Positions 8,147 to 17,650 are shown, numbered from the stretch's first letter. The stretch is DNA of 64,000 nt from Paenibacillus brasilensis (GCF_009363115.1 NZ_CP045298.1:1007001-1071000), one strand, 5' to 3'. The notes: a model not told the origin generated them from the sequence alone. A program made the numbers and translations.

Positions 8147-9880
8147 CTATCTTCTCAAGCGAACAATGGCCTGCAAGCCTTGATCCGTATTACGCAGCTT
8201 TAAACGTCCACCTATCGTCTTCAGGTATGCATCCATATGATACAGGCTGAAGGTATGCTCCTGCGAGCTCTGGGAATAATCCGGCTGAAAATAGCTCCAG
8301 CGCATTTTATCATCAATCCCACCGCCCGTGTCTTCAATAAGAATAATAATTTCTCCTTCTTCAAGCCGTGAACTCACCTTGAGCATTTGAGACTTGTGCT
8401 TGGATCGAAACCCTGTTCGGCTTTGCTCCTGATTCTCTATCGGCTCTTCACCTTGACTCATGGCCTGCACTGCATTTTCCAGCAACCCCTGAATCGTTTT
8501 GTACAGCATCGGCGCTTGTGCTGCAATGGATGGAACAGGCTCTTGCCGCAAGATGACTTGAATGTTCTTCATGTTCAACGAACGGTTCGCCCATTTCAAC
8601 GACTCGGACAATACCTCATTCATATCTGTGAAGCTAATTCCACTATTATCATGCATCTTTTCTTCCAGCTCATCGCGCAGGGTGCGTACTCCCGTTAGCA
8701 GCTCTCCCAGTGAGGACTCCTGTCTGAGACGGCCCTGGATGAAATTTTCATTCAACTCCCGGAAGTATTCCAGTTCCTCATGAGATGCTCCTTTTCCCTG
8801 GCTGGAAGCCGCTTCAAAGCGGTTGGCCAGATCATGATAGAAGCCCAGCAGCTTCAGATCATCACCGCCTGTCAGACGGGCAGTCTGCTCTTGCAGCTCC
8901 TGGAGCTGCTGCTCAATCGACTGCATTAACGGTAAATAATAGGTGTCCTGCTGCTGTCGCATATCCTCATCCCGCCGCTGGTCACGCACCTGGTTATTTA
9001 CGATGGCATCCTTCACAACCCGTTTGCGGAACTGTATGAGCATGGCCCACAGCATCAGTAATAGCAGAGTCATAACCATCCACAACTGTTTGCGGAAAGA
9101 GCTGATGCGCCCCGCAATGTCCTGACTGACATCTTCAACCGATATGTAAAGCGCCTCTTCCCCAATGCGGCTGAACCCTATTCCATGTTTCTCACCGCTA
9201 TCCTCAATGACGCCCGTATTGCCCTCCAGCAGCCTGCGGGTTTCGTTTGTAATATCCGTTCGGTTGATATCCGATGAATTGCGGGAAGCTACGACCTTAA
9301 ATTGATTATTATAAAATAAAACCTTGTCCTGATCGACTGGTTTACTTTTAATGATTCCACTAAGCATATCAGCGTCAATCGTTCGTACCATAAAGCCGCC
9401 CATCTGAGCCCCTTGAATCCTGCATACCATATACTGAGCAGGCTGATGATCCTCTGTCACAAAGGTGCTTACGGCGCATCCGTTTTGCAGCCATTTAACC
9501 TGCTGCACCGCGCTCTTCATCTCACGATTTTCTCGTCCGGCAATCACATGATACTGTTCATCCAGCACATAAAAGGACCCGGTTTCACGTTTAAATCCCT
9601 CGGGGTATTGACGCTTCCCCTGATTCAGTATATCTCTGCCCAGACTGGATGACAGCTCCTTCAGTTCAGTCTGCCATACAGTGTAACGCTCAGTTATATT
9701 GGCGGACAGTTCCTGCACCTCATGCTGGAGCTGTTCATTTTGAATTTCTCCCAAGTGACTGCTGAATTGCCGTACGACAAACCATTGAAGCACAGCAGCC
9801 AGGAATACAATCACGCACAGAACGATCAGGTACAGGATCATCTTTTGCCAACCCGGTTTCAACAAAGCCCATTGCTTCAT
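8147..9880 (-). CDS. Transmembrane sensor histidine kinase, divergent
   Basis: 577 residues. A membrane helix at about 13-35, an extracytoplasmic ligand-binding region to about 265 (Cache-like by length and position), a second helix near 272-293, a Q/E-rich coiled stretch, an H-box-like segment FYHDLANRF and a C-terminal HATPase domain. The N-box is LLENAVQAM and the G1 box EDTGGGID. The later F/G2 region (FQPDYSQSSQEHTFSLYHMDAYL) is degenerate, so ATP binding is likely but full activity less sure. The start overlaps the upstream 153-aa gene by ATGA (4 nt), which indicates translational coupling. It could signal to either response regulator of the locus. Confidence 0.85.
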   Translation of the reverse strand: MKQWALLKPGWQKMILYLIVLCVIVFLAAVLQWFVVRQFSSHLGEIQNEQLQHEVQELSANITERYTVWQTELKELSSSLGRDILNQGKRQYPEGFKRETGSFYVLDEQYHVIAGRENREMKSAVQQVKWLQNGCAVSTFVTEDHQPAQYMVCRIQGAQMGGFMVRTIDADMLSGIIKSKPVDQDKVLFYNNQFKVVASRNSSDINRTDITNETRRLLEGNTGVIEDSGEKHGIGFSRIGEEALYISVEDVSQDIAGRISSFRKQLWMVMTLLLLMLWAMLIQFRKRVVKDAIVNNQVRDQRRDEDMRQQQDTYYLPLMQSIEQQLQELQEQTARLTGGDDLKLLGFYHDLANRFEAASSQGKGASHEELEYFRELNENFIQGRLRQESSLGELLTGVRTLRDELEEKMHDNSGISFTDMNEVLSESLKWANRSLNMKNIQVILRQEPVPSIAAQAPMLYKTIQGLLENAVQAMSQGEEPIENQEQSRTGFRSKHKSQMLKVSSRLEEGEIIILIEDTGGGIDDKMRWSYFQPDYSQSSQEHTFSLYHMDAYLKTIGGRLKLRNTDQGLQAIVRLRR

Positions 9881-10338
9881 GCTCCCCTGTCCCCTCCATT
9901 TTGTTCAAGACGGCCCAAAATGGCCTGCATTAGGCATTCTAGCTCGTAGCTGACCAGCGGCAGGCGTGCACACAGCAACCGGGGAGTCCGGCGCTGGAGT
10001 GCCGCAAACCTCACAGCGGTTTCCGGTGCCCCGTCCGTCAGCAAAATCAACTCGCAAGTTTTTGCGATATACAAGCGATCCAGCTCTTCTTCGCTATACT
10101 CCCGCAGATCGACCACATAAATATCATGACGATCATCCATGTGCTGAAGTGCGCTAGAGACAGTCAGGGTTATACCCGTATGTCGCACAGCATGATACTG
10201 ATGAAGCAGACGCATGCCTTTTTCCCAGAGCGCATGTTCAGCCGAATCGAATCGTTCACAAAAAAGACGCAACGCCCGTTCTGCATTGACATCTTTCAAA
10301 AATGCCAAAACGCTGATATTATACATGTAGTTCCTCAT
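9877..10338 (-). CDS. Small alpha/beta protein coupled to the kinase
   Basis: 153 residues, no recognised family. Segments DIYVVDLREYSEEEL and ELILLTDGAPE look like buried beta-strands followed by helices, as in a receiver-type or other Rossmann-like fold. D77 or so of VVDLRE would lie where a receiver has its phospho-acceptor, but the N-terminal acidic pair and the conserved lysine are not evident. ATG 10338 has AGGAAG upstream; a second ATG at 10326 has GAGGAAC. It overlaps the histidine kinase by 4 nt and is divergent from a receiver protein 28 bp away. A role in the signalling module is an inference from position. Confidence 0.65.
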   Translation of the reverse strand: MRNYMYNISVLAFLKDVNAERALRLFCERFDSAEHALWEKGMRLLHQYHAVRHTGITLTVSSALQHMDDRHDIYVVDLREYSEEELDRLYIAKTCELILLTDGAPETAVRFAALQRRTPRLLCARLPLVSYELECLMQAILGRLEQNGGDRGA

Positions 10339-10366
10339 TTCTTACTTCCTGATTGGAGTTGCCCAG

Positions 10367-11077
10367 TTGCTTATGACACCCCAACACATTCTATTTGTTG
10401 ACGACAGCCCTATGGTTCTGTCCCTGCTAGAACGGACTTTAACGCAAGAAACGTTCACCTTACATACCGCTCATACCCCGAAAGAAGCCTTGCAGGTGCT
10501 GAAACAGCATCCCATTGATGTAGTGGTATCCGATCTGCTCATGCCTGGTCTGGACGGGATAACGTTCCTTCGTATGATTAAGAAGGACTATCCGCTTATC
10601 GTACGGATCATTTTGTCAGGTCACCTGCATACGCAATCTATTTTATCGGCGATCAATCAAGTCGGCGTGTTCCGCTTTTTGACGAAACCCCTGGAACTGG
10701 ATAATGATACGCTAAAAAAGATACTGTACGAGGCACTGGATCAGGCCCAGCTCAATCGGAGCAGCCAGTATGCAGACCAAAATGTGACTCACGGCTTGTC
10801 GGTATTTATAAACAGCATTCTGAATGCTCCGTATCGGCCTTATGTGCTGCTCAATGATCAGCATATCGTAGCTGCTGTACACGCTGCGCTCGCTGAGCTG
10901 TATCCTGTAGGCAGCTCACTTCGTCATCCTGACGGTGAAGGTATTCAGTTAACTGCCCATTCACTGTATATACCGTATGAGGAGTCGGAATCTTCCGATC
11001 CCGACCTGTACACACTGGATACGCTGACTGTGGGCCGTTCATCCTTACGCCTTATCCGCCTTAGCGAGATCGCCTGA
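10367..11077 (+). CDS. Response regulator with uncharacterised C-terminal region
   Basis: 236 residues. The start is probably TTG 10367 with GGAG at 10354-10357; ATG 10373 lies too far from that site. Residues 5-125 are a full receiver: D12-D13, phospho-acceptor D56 in VVSDLLMPG, S of ILSGH, and K of LTKPL. The sequence style is that of receivers in RpfG/HD-GYP-type regulators, but no HD domain follows. Residues ~140-236 show no DNA-binding motif I can name and may be a protein-protein output module. The 3' end overlaps the convergent glycosyltransferase gene by 33 bp. Confidence 0.85.
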   Translation: MLMTPQHILFVDDSPMVLSLLERTLTQETFTLHTAHTPKEALQVLKQHPIDVVVSDLLMPGLDGITFLRMIKKDYPLIVRIILSGHLHTQSILSAINQVGVFRFLTKPLELDNDTLKKILYEALDQAQLNRSSQYADQNVTHGLSVFINSILNAPYRPYVLLNDQHIVAAVHAALAELYPVGSSLRHPDGEGIQLTAHSLYIPYEESESSDPDLYTLDTLTVGRSSLRLIRLSEIA

Positions 11078-11956
11078 GTGACGGTTGCCGCCCTTTAATA
11101 CGGCGGCAACCCCAATCACAGTCAGACATGTATACATCCACAACATGCCCGCCGTCAACAATGGATGACGAATGTAGCTTTTCAAATTCCCCCAAGTATA
11201 CAGCACCGGACGGAAGAAGTACCAGCGTTCCAGTGCCTTTCGCAAGCCCCCCTCTTCGGATGACATCGTACGATCCATCACCGAAAAATAGTAGGCTTTT
11301 TTACGTAATACATCATGCAGATATACCTCTTTTTCATCATGATATACCCGTGTAAATACCGCCCGGCGAATGACTCCGCCAGACTCTATATAGCGTAAGG
11401 TAGGCTGTATTTCTTCGAAGGCAATCTGCTCCGCATTAAAGCCGCCTGTCGATTCGTAAGCGCTCATTCGCCAGAAGCGTGCCGCTTCTATGGAGCGTTT
11501 TCCCAAGGTTTCACCTGCGTTGTTAATTACATTTCGTTCGAAGACTTTCACTTTGGAAAAAAAATTGTCCGCTTCCGAATACGCCTCCTCAGGAACAACC
11601 AAGGCGCCAATGTCCTGATGATCGTCAAAAAAGTCGATGCTCTGCTGGATCAAATGCTCGGCTAAAATCATATCGGAATCCAATACAAGTATGTATTCGG
11701 CACCCAAGCGTTCCGCTTCCTCAACCGCTCTGACCCTCGCGACTCCACGCTCCCCGTGGGGAAGCTCCAACACTGTAACAGGCACTGAACTTCCTGCCGA
11801 CAACGTACGAATCACCTCCACAGTCCGGTCATCCGAGCCATCATCAGCAATCACGATATGCAAGTCCTTGTAATTTTGCCCCATGCAGCTGCGCAAGCAT
11901 GGCTCTATTGTCCGTTCATTATTGTATGTGGAGAAGAGAATGACCACTTTGTCCAC
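11045..11956 (-). CDS. GT2 glycosyltransferase with C-terminal membrane helix
   Basis: 303 residues. GT-A fold of family 2: VILFSTYNNE, IVIADDGSDDRT and the metal-binding VLDSDM. Residues ~262-285 (LLTAGMLWMYTCLTVIGVAAVL) form a C-terminal membrane anchor. It should transfer a sugar from a nucleotide donor at the cytoplasmic face; donor and acceptor are unknown. It overlaps the upstream GT4 gene by 38 nt and the convergent regulator gene by 33 nt, so it is the last gene of the four-gene glycan operon. Confidence 0.88.
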   Translation of the reverse strand: MDKVVILFSTYNNERTIEPCLRSCMGQNYKDLHIVIADDGSDDRTVEVIRTLSAGSSVPVTVLELPHGERGVARVRAVEEAERLGAEYILVLDSDMILAEHLIQQSIDFFDDHQDIGALVVPEEAYSEADNFFSKVKVFERNVINNAGETLGKRSIEAARFWRMSAYESTGGFNAEQIAFEEIQPTLRYIESGGVIRRAVFTRVYHDEKEVYLHDVLRKKAYYFSVMDRTMSSEEGGLRKALERWYFFRPVLYTWGNLKSYIRHPLLTAGMLWMYTCLTVIGVAAVLKGGNRHSGDLAKADKA

Positions 11957-13142
11957 TCTGTTCCGCCTCCTCTGTCCAATCTCCCATCAACTGCTCAAAC
12001 GCAGCTGCCGTATGATCAAAATGAAATCTCAACGCATACTGATACGCCCGCTCACGAATGGCCATGTAGTCTTCGCCACCCTTCGCTGCTCTTTCCATCT
12101 GTTCAGATAAACCCCGGATGTCACCGTGAAAACATAGATATCCGCTTTTCCCAAAATCCGTCGCATCCACCAAGCCGGGTGAATTGCTGACAATACTGGG
12201 AGTTCCAACGGCCGCCGCTTCGGTAATCGTCAGACCCCAGCCTTCACGCAGGGAGGGGAATACAAGCGCGTGGGCACGGCTCATCAGCTCCAGCTTATGC
12301 TCTGCTGAAACGAATCCGAAAAAGGTAATATCCGCTTGGGATTGTCCTTGCTCATCCGGTTCTCCGTAAGTCAATCCATACCGTTTCATAATCGGCAATA
12401 ATTGTTCTGCCACATAGGTTTTATCGGTTTTTCCGACGATCCACAATATAGCCTGAGGGAATTTTTTCTTGAGCCTCCCAAAGGCTTCAACAACCAGATC
12501 AATCCCTTTATATTTCACAAAGCGCCCTGCGTACATAAAGGTCGGACTGGACTCCTTCGGTAAAAATCGTTCACGCGGCCAGTGGTCAAACTCAATGCCT
12601 TCCGGCAAGAGATGAAGACGATCCGGGTGAAAGCCCAGCTTAAGCAAATCATACCGGGTGGACGGGGAAACGGTGAGTGTACGGTCCGTACGTGCCAGCT
12701 TAAGCATCAGCGGTTCCAAATGAAATCCGATCACATTTAGTGGAAATTTGGCATTTTCAAACCATATTTCCCTTGTTAGCTGGTGTATAAAAAAGATCCG
12801 CTTGGATGCCTCCACCCAAAACCGGGTAAAGAACTGGTGTGTATTCGCCTGATTAATGACATAATCAATATGCTTGCGGTGACGGCGATAATAACGCATG
12901 GCAAAATAAATCACGCTGTATATATTTCCTTTTCGGATATACGTAATTCCGTCTATGATTTCATGCTCGGGCAATCCCTCAAATTGGGGCGAAAAATGAA
13001 TGAAGTGAAAGCGGCCTTGCTGTGAGCGTTTTAGCATCTCATGGGTGAAAACTTCTGCTCCTCCGCTTTTAGGTGAACGAATGTCACGCCAGGATAGCAA
13101 TAGAACTACGGTCTTACCGTCCTGTTCATGGATTGTATTCAT
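11919..13142 (-). CDS. GT4 glycosyltransferase
   Basis: 407 residues, GT-B fold. The N-terminal half carries SPKSGGAEVFTHEML, the donor-side half begins FMYAGRFVKYKGID and contains the E-x7-E block REGWGLTITEAAAVG that holds the nucleotide sugar. A retaining transferase acting at the cytoplasmic membrane on a lipid-linked glycan is the usual role; with manC in the locus, mannose transfer is possible but not shown. The gene overlaps the flippase gene by 17 nt upstream and the GT2 gene by 38 nt downstream, so translation is probably coupled. Confidence 0.9.
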   Translation of the reverse strand: MNTIHEQDGKTVVLLLSWRDIRSPKSGGAEVFTHEMLKRSQQGRFHFIHFSPQFEGLPEHEIIDGITYIRKGNIYSVIYFAMRYYRRHRKHIDYVINQANTHQFFTRFWVEASKRIFFIHQLTREIWFENAKFPLNVIGFHLEPLMLKLARTDRTLTVSPSTRYDLLKLGFHPDRLHLLPEGIEFDHWPRERFLPKESSPTFMYAGRFVKYKGIDLVVEAFGRLKKKFPQAILWIVGKTDKTYVAEQLLPIMKRYGLTYGEPDEQGQSQADITFFGFVSAEHKLELMSRAHALVFPSLREGWGLTITEAAAVGTPSIVSNSPGLVDATDFGKSGYLCFHGDIRGLSEQMERAAKGGEDYMAIRERAYQYALRFHFDHTAAAFEQLMGDWTEEAEQSGQSGHSLLHIQ

Positions 13143-14391
13143 GGGCCGAATCCCCTCTTAGCTTTATTTTGAACAAATAGATATAGGCATCTACTACAAA
13201 GTAGAGAGACATGGCGCCATACACCACCAGCTCAGACAGTAAAAAATCGGATGGCTTGTTGTGGGCCATATGAAAGGCTGCCAGTAAAGCCGCCGCTCCT
13301 GCGATTAAGCTGAACATAAATTTGCGTCTGCCCACCAATACATGCATATGAACAAAAAACAGTACGATGGAAAACAGCCAGTACACCCATCCTCCCCATG
13401 GAATAAAAGCTTCTGCCGACTGATAGGAAGACCCGAATAATACAGGAATAGATGATGGGAACACAAAGGTTGTACCTGCATACACACAGATTGCTGCCAC
13501 AGCCATTAATCCGGCATACACAGCGATCAGCTTCCCCAAGGCTTGACGGTCATGACCATGCGCACCGAGCTTTGGAATAAATGCAGCGATCAGACTGTAC
13601 GAAACGTAATAGACTAATTGGCTGTACTTCAGCGCGATGGCATAGCTACTAGCCTGTTCCGGGAAATAATGCTGCACATACAGCATGTCAATGGAAATGC
13701 AAAACAAAATAAATAAGTTCGTTATGAGACTATCCGTAAAATCCTGACCTAGTGATTTCCATAGCCCGGATGGTATACGTGCTTCACTGTGACTGAATAA
13801 GGATAAGCCTCGAGCCGAAACGATCCAGCCATGAAGCAGCGAAAGTAACATTCCCCCACAGCTAGCCAGCAGCAGGGCTTCCAGCTTTAATCCCAATGCA
13901 GCCAACACAAAAAACAGGCTCAACTTTCCTAAAACCTCAATATAGTAGTTCACATTGAGCGCCAGCATGCGTTCCCTGCCCTGTAAATCTCCGCGGCACG
14001 AGCTCACGAGAATATGCAGCCCTACCAAGCCATACAGCATGAACAGCGGGGCGGATTGGACGCCTAATAGCGAGCGCAGCAACGGATGAAAGATCACCAG
14101 CACGACGATGGCAAGCACGGTGAGCAACAAAGGAGCTTTTAGCAAGAGAGAGCCAAGCGGCAGATTGCGCAGCGGAAGCTTGTGGTCTCCCTTGGAGACC
14201 AGCTTGGCGGTTAGTAGCTGAATCGATAAGCCCAAAACGGACAACAGGGCAAAGAGGGCCAACAGCGCATTCGCCTGACCATAGGCTTGTCCAGTAAGAT
14301 ACCAGCTTGCTGCAATATGAAAGAAAAAATTAAATCCGTTCAGCAGCACATTAAATAAAGGAAACATCAACGGACGTAGTCGGTTGTTCAC
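13126..14391 (-). CDS. Wzx/MurJ-type polysaccharide flippase
   Basis: 421 residues, almost entirely hydrophobic, with about 12 membrane segments. The overall pattern (LNGFNFFFHIAASWYLTG at the start, a long loop, then paired helices) fits the MOP superfamily of Wzx or O-antigen flippases, which move lipid-linked oligosaccharides to the outer face. It lies between the receiver-GT2 gene (4 bp apart) and the GT4 gene (17-nt overlap). The role is inferred from topology and neighbours. Confidence 0.8.
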   Translation of the reverse strand: MNNRLRPLMFPLFNVLLNGFNFFFHIAASWYLTGQAYGQANALLALFALLSVLGLSIQLLTAKLVSKGDHKLPLRNLPLGSLLLKAPLLLTVLAIVVLVIFHPLLRSLLGVQSAPLFMLYGLVGLHILVSSCRGDLQGRERMLALNVNYYIEVLGKLSLFFVLAALGLKLEALLLASCGGMLLSLLHGWIVSARGLSLFSHSEARIPSGLWKSLGQDFTDSLITNLFILFCISIDMLYVQHYFPEQASSYAIALKYSQLVYYVSYSLIAAFIPKLGAHGHDRQALGKLIAVYAGLMAVAAICVYAGTTFVFPSSIPVLFGSSYQSAEAFIPWGGWVYWLFSIVLFFVHMHVLVGRRKFMFSLIAGAAALLAAFHMAHNKPSDFLLSELVVYGAMSLYFVVDAYIYLFKIKLRGDSAHEYNP

Positions 14392-14395
14392 GTTG

Positions 14396-15517
14396 TTATC
14401 TCACCCGCCGATCCAGCCGCCAAATATCAATAATGGAACGTAGAAAACGAATGGAATCCTTCCAGACATGGATGTGCGATCCATCCCGGTCAATACACTT
14501 GACGGGTAGCTGCAGCACACGAAGCTGGAGTCGCTTGGCGATAAACATCATTTCCAAATCCAGCGCCAGCCCGAGCTGCTCCTTCAAATGCGGAAACATC
14601 CGCTTCACCGCCACCGAGCTCATGACTTTAAGCCCTGTCTGGGAATCCACCACACCTGTCGGTAAAAACGGGCGGGAAACCATACGTTTGCCAAAGCTGA
14701 CGATAGATCGTAATAAAGAGCGATTTTCGGCTGTCATATCCTTGGTTCCAATCACGACATCGTAGTAGCCCTGTCGAACCACGTTTATCATTCTGGCAAT
14801 ATCCTCAATAAAAAAGGAATCGTCCGCGTCCACAAATACGTAATAATCCGCACCGATGGTTCGCATCCCTTCCAGATACGTTCCTGCCTTACGGGTATTG
14901 CGCCCCAATTCCTTGGTTTGAATCAAAGGATTAAGATTCTGATTAATCCGGTTGACGGACAAATCCGTTGTTGCCTTCAGCGCTCTGATCAAGTCATTCG
15001 TGCCATCGTGGCTGCCATCATCAATGAGGTAAATCGAGCCCTCTACAAGATGACTGCGAATAAAGTCTTGCAGGCGTTCAGCAAATGCCTTGACGTGAAC
15101 AAAACGCTGCTCCTCGTTATATACAGACAAAATGAAGGCAATATGCCCACCTTTGGCCGAATACTCGGGGTAGAGCAAGCTTTGTATTTCGGACAGCATT
15201 TCCTCGTTATTACCGGCTTGCCAAAATAGCAGACGCAAACGGCCTATTCCTGTGATTTGCACCATATGCTGATCACTGAATGGGACCGTTACATCCGTTA
15301 CCACTAACAGCGGCATTTGCGGAAATTGACTTCGGATCTGATTGGCTATCCGCACCGCCTTCTCCGGCTCCCTATAATCAATCAGGCAACAACATGCGTT
15401 CTCATAAACTGAAGCTGCCTCAGGGTCTCTGCACTGTATAGATTGGTAAAAATGAATCACGTTGGGATAATCAATAGCCCTGTCATTATCGCTAAAAATG
15501 GCTATAGGTCCCTCCAC
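14396..15517 (-). CDS. Receiver-like domain fused to DPM-type GT2
   Basis: 373 residues. Residues ~125-373 are a GT2 like dolichol/polyprenyl-phosphate mannose synthases: FILSVYNEEQ, IYLIDDGSHDGT, VFVDADDS, and a late DRDGSHIHVWK segment. Residues 1-115 have the strand/helix order of a response-regulator receiver: IAIFSDND with D10 and D12, CCCLIDY with D47 where the phospho-acceptor should be, LLVVTDV with T74, then a strand without the usual lysine. So it looks like a pseudo-receiver or a divergent receiver. No family with this order is known to me. First gene of the four-gene operon; promoter in 15518-15700. Confidence 0.82.
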   Translation of the reverse strand: MEGPIAIFSDNDRAIDYPNVIHFYQSIQCRDPEAASVYENACCCLIDYREPEKAVRIANQIRSQFPQMPLLVVTDVTVPFSDQHMVQITGIGRLRLLFWQAGNNEEMLSEIQSLLYPEYSAKGGHIAFILSVYNEEQRFVHVKAFAERLQDFIRSHLVEGSIYLIDDGSHDGTNDLIRALKATTDLSVNRINQNLNPLIQTKELGRNTRKAGTYLEGMRTIGADYYVFVDADDSFFIEDIARMINVVRQGYYDVVIGTKDMTAENRSLLRSIVSFGKRMVSRPFLPTGVVDSQTGLKVMSSVAVKRMFPHLKEQLGLALDLEMMFIAKRLQLRVLQLPVKCIDRDGSHIHVWKDSIRFLRSIIDIWRLDRRVR

Positions 15518-15928
15518 ACAAACCTCTCCTTTTTTCCTCCAGATGGTTCTATTTTGTTGAAAAAGAATTAAAAATGTTTGCTTAGAGGCGTTAAATTAAC
15601 ATGCAAATACTTCATATTTTCTTAACAAAATAGCTGACATGCCATGATACATAAGGATATAAGGAGATGAAAACCAATTTTATATTTTGCAAAAAAAGAA
15701 GATTTAGAACTAATTCATTAGAACCAAAAATAACGAAATAATCTTATTTATCAATATTTATAATTAGTTCTTTATGATCAATCACACAAAAAATTAATGG
15801 GTACTTTGTCACAGATAATATGCGAATAAAACATATTACCATGACCATACTATGGTCAACATGTCATCTTTCGTCATGAATAAACCTTAATAAACATCAT
15901 CAATACGAAGAGAAAGAAGGGTATTATT
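15518..15928. other. Divergent intergenic region, AT-rich
   Basis: 411 bp between the glycan operon (minus) and maeA (plus). It holds an inverted repeat AGAACTAATT (15706-15715) / AATTAGTTCT (15762-15771) 46 bp apart, with a further TTAGAAC next to the left arm, and a separate palindrome at 15842-15858. No gene is seen. Confidence 0.6.
15842..15858. promoter_or_regulatory. Palindromic operator candidate upstream of maeA
   Basis: TGACCATA-C-TATGGTCA is a perfect 17-bp palindrome ending 70 bp before the malic enzyme start. The position suits control of maeA-ywkB. The binder cannot be named from the sequence. Confidence 0.55.
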
Positions 15929-17650
15929 ATGGAAGCATTTTATGTCAATCGGGACGGCTCATTATCCACCCCATTACGAGGCAAGGATGTGTTAGCGAAC
16001 CCCCTTTTGAACAAAGGTGTCGCTTTTACAGAAGAAGAACGCAAAGAACTGGGTTTGGAAGGAATCCTTCCTCCAACGGTCCTCTCACTGGAAAAACAGA
16101 GCGTACGAGCGTATCAGCAGTTTTTGGCACAACCGACCATGCTGCGTAAAAATGCTTCGCTCAACGACCTTCACAATCGAAATATCGTACTCTACTATCG
16201 CCTACTTACCGACCATTTGAGTGAAATGCTGCCTGTGGTGTACACACCTACGGTAGGAACCGCGATTCAAGAATATAGTCACGAGTACAACCGCCCTGGG
16301 GGCGTATATTTGTCGATAGATAACCCGAACGGAATTGGACAGGCGTTCTATAATTCCGGTTTGAGTGGTGAGGATGTGGATCTGATCGTCGTGACGGATT
16401 CGGAAAGTATTTTGGGCATCGGTGACTGGGGTGTCGGGGGGATTAACATTGCGATTGGCAAGCTTGCTGTATATACAGCCGCAGCAGGCATTCATCCCGG
16501 GCGGGTGCTGCCGATTGTACTGGATGTAGGCACGAATAATGAAAAGCTGCTGAATGATCCGCTCTACATCGGAAACCGCCATAAGCGGGTCCGCGGAGAA
16601 GCCTATAACCAGTTTATTGATACTTTTATCAATAAAACGCTAACACAGTTTCCGAAGGCGCTTTTGCATTGGGAAGATGTCGGCAGCGTAAACGCACGCC
16701 ATATTATAGGCAAATACGGTCAAAGCATTCTCACCTTTAACGATGACATTCAAGGCACAGGAGCTGTAACCCTGGCTGCGATTCTTTCGGCGGTAGGTGT
16801 TACCAAAATTCCGCTGCGTGAGCAAAAAGTGCTTGTCTTCGGACCGGGGGCCGCAGGCATCGGTAACGCTGACCAAATTCGGGGAGCTATGATCGCGGAC
16901 GGCCTTTCGGCGGAGGATTCATTTAAACCATTTTGGGCCTTTGATTACCGCGGGCTGTTAACGGACGATATGGAAGATGTGCTGGAGTATCAGAAGCCGT
17001 ATGTACGTACAAAAGAGGAAGTCAGCTCATGGATGCGGTCTGATGACGGAAAAATACCGCTGCTTGAGGTCATTCGTCAGGTGAAGCCTACGATATTAAT
17101 AGGAACTTCCGGTGTGGGAGGTGCCTTTACTGAAGAAATTATCAAGGAAATGGCGAAGCATGTAGAACGCCCGATCATCATGCCCATGTCCAATCCTACA
17201 AACCTTGCCGAGGCGGTACCCGAGGATTTAATACAGTGGACCGATGGCAAAGCATTGATCGCTACCGGAAGTCCCTTTGAGCCGGTTACCTATAATGGTA
17301 CGAAATTTGAGATTGGACAAGCGAACAATGCTTTTGTATTCCCGGGTCTTGGTCTGGGCGCGATTGTGGTCAAGGCAAAAAGAATCACCCCTGCCATGTT
17401 TACAGCTGCAGCAGATGCCGTTGCCAATGCCGTAGATTCGAATGAGCCTGGCGGTGCGCTGCTTCCCCATATCCGAAAATTACGTGATGTCTCGTACGCG
17501 GTTGCGGTTGCGGTTGCGAAGGCCGCGATTCAGGATCAGGTGGCTCAGGCACACATTTCAGATGTTGAACAAGCCATTCGGAATGCGATGTGGAACCCGG
17601 AATATGCAAGGATCAAAGCCGTGGAAAGTGCCATACATCACCCTCACTAA
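15929..17650 (+). CDS. maeA: NAD-type malic enzyme
   Basis: 573 residues, the size of large malic enzymes, which convert malate to pyruvate and CO2 with reduction of NAD(P). Visible: the tyrosine region VVYTPTVG, the lysine/substrate block [29 protein letters not shown], the metal-site segment [14 protein letters not shown], the Rossmann motif FGPGAAGIG and [13 protein letters not shown] 15929 follows AGAAGGG. The next gene, 72 bp away, is a membrane carrier; the same pair occurs in Bacillus subtilis as maeA(ywkA)-ywkB, so the two probably serve malate use. A 17-bp palindrome lies upstream. Confidence 0.97.
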   Translation: MEAFYVNRDGSLSTPLRGKDVLANPLLNKGVAFTEEERKELGLEGILPPTVLSLEKQSVRAYQQFLAQPTMLRKNASLNDLHNRNIVLYYRLLTDHLSEMLPVVYTPTVGTAIQEYSHEYNRPGGVYLSIDNPNGIGQAFYNSGLSGEDVDLIVVTDSESILGIGDWGVGGINIAIGKLAVYTAAAGIHPGRVLPIVLDVGTNNEKLLNDPLYIGNRHKRVRGEAYNQFIDTFINKTLTQFPKALLHWEDVGSVNARHIIGKYGQSILTFNDDIQGTGAVTLAAILSAVGVTKIPLREQKVLVFGPGAAGIGNADQIRGAMIADGLSAEDSFKPFWAFDYRGLLTDDMEDVLEYQKPYVRTKEEVSSWMRSDDGKIPLLEVIRQVKPTILIGTSGVGGAFTEEIIKEMAKHVERPIIMPMSNPTNLAEAVPEDLIQWTDGKALIATGSPFEPVTYNGTKFEIGQANNAFVFPGLGLGAIVVKAKRITPAMFTAAADAVANAVDSNEPGGALLPHIRKLRDVSYAVAVAVAKAAIQDQVAQAHISDVEQAIRNAMWNPEYARIKAVESAIHHPH

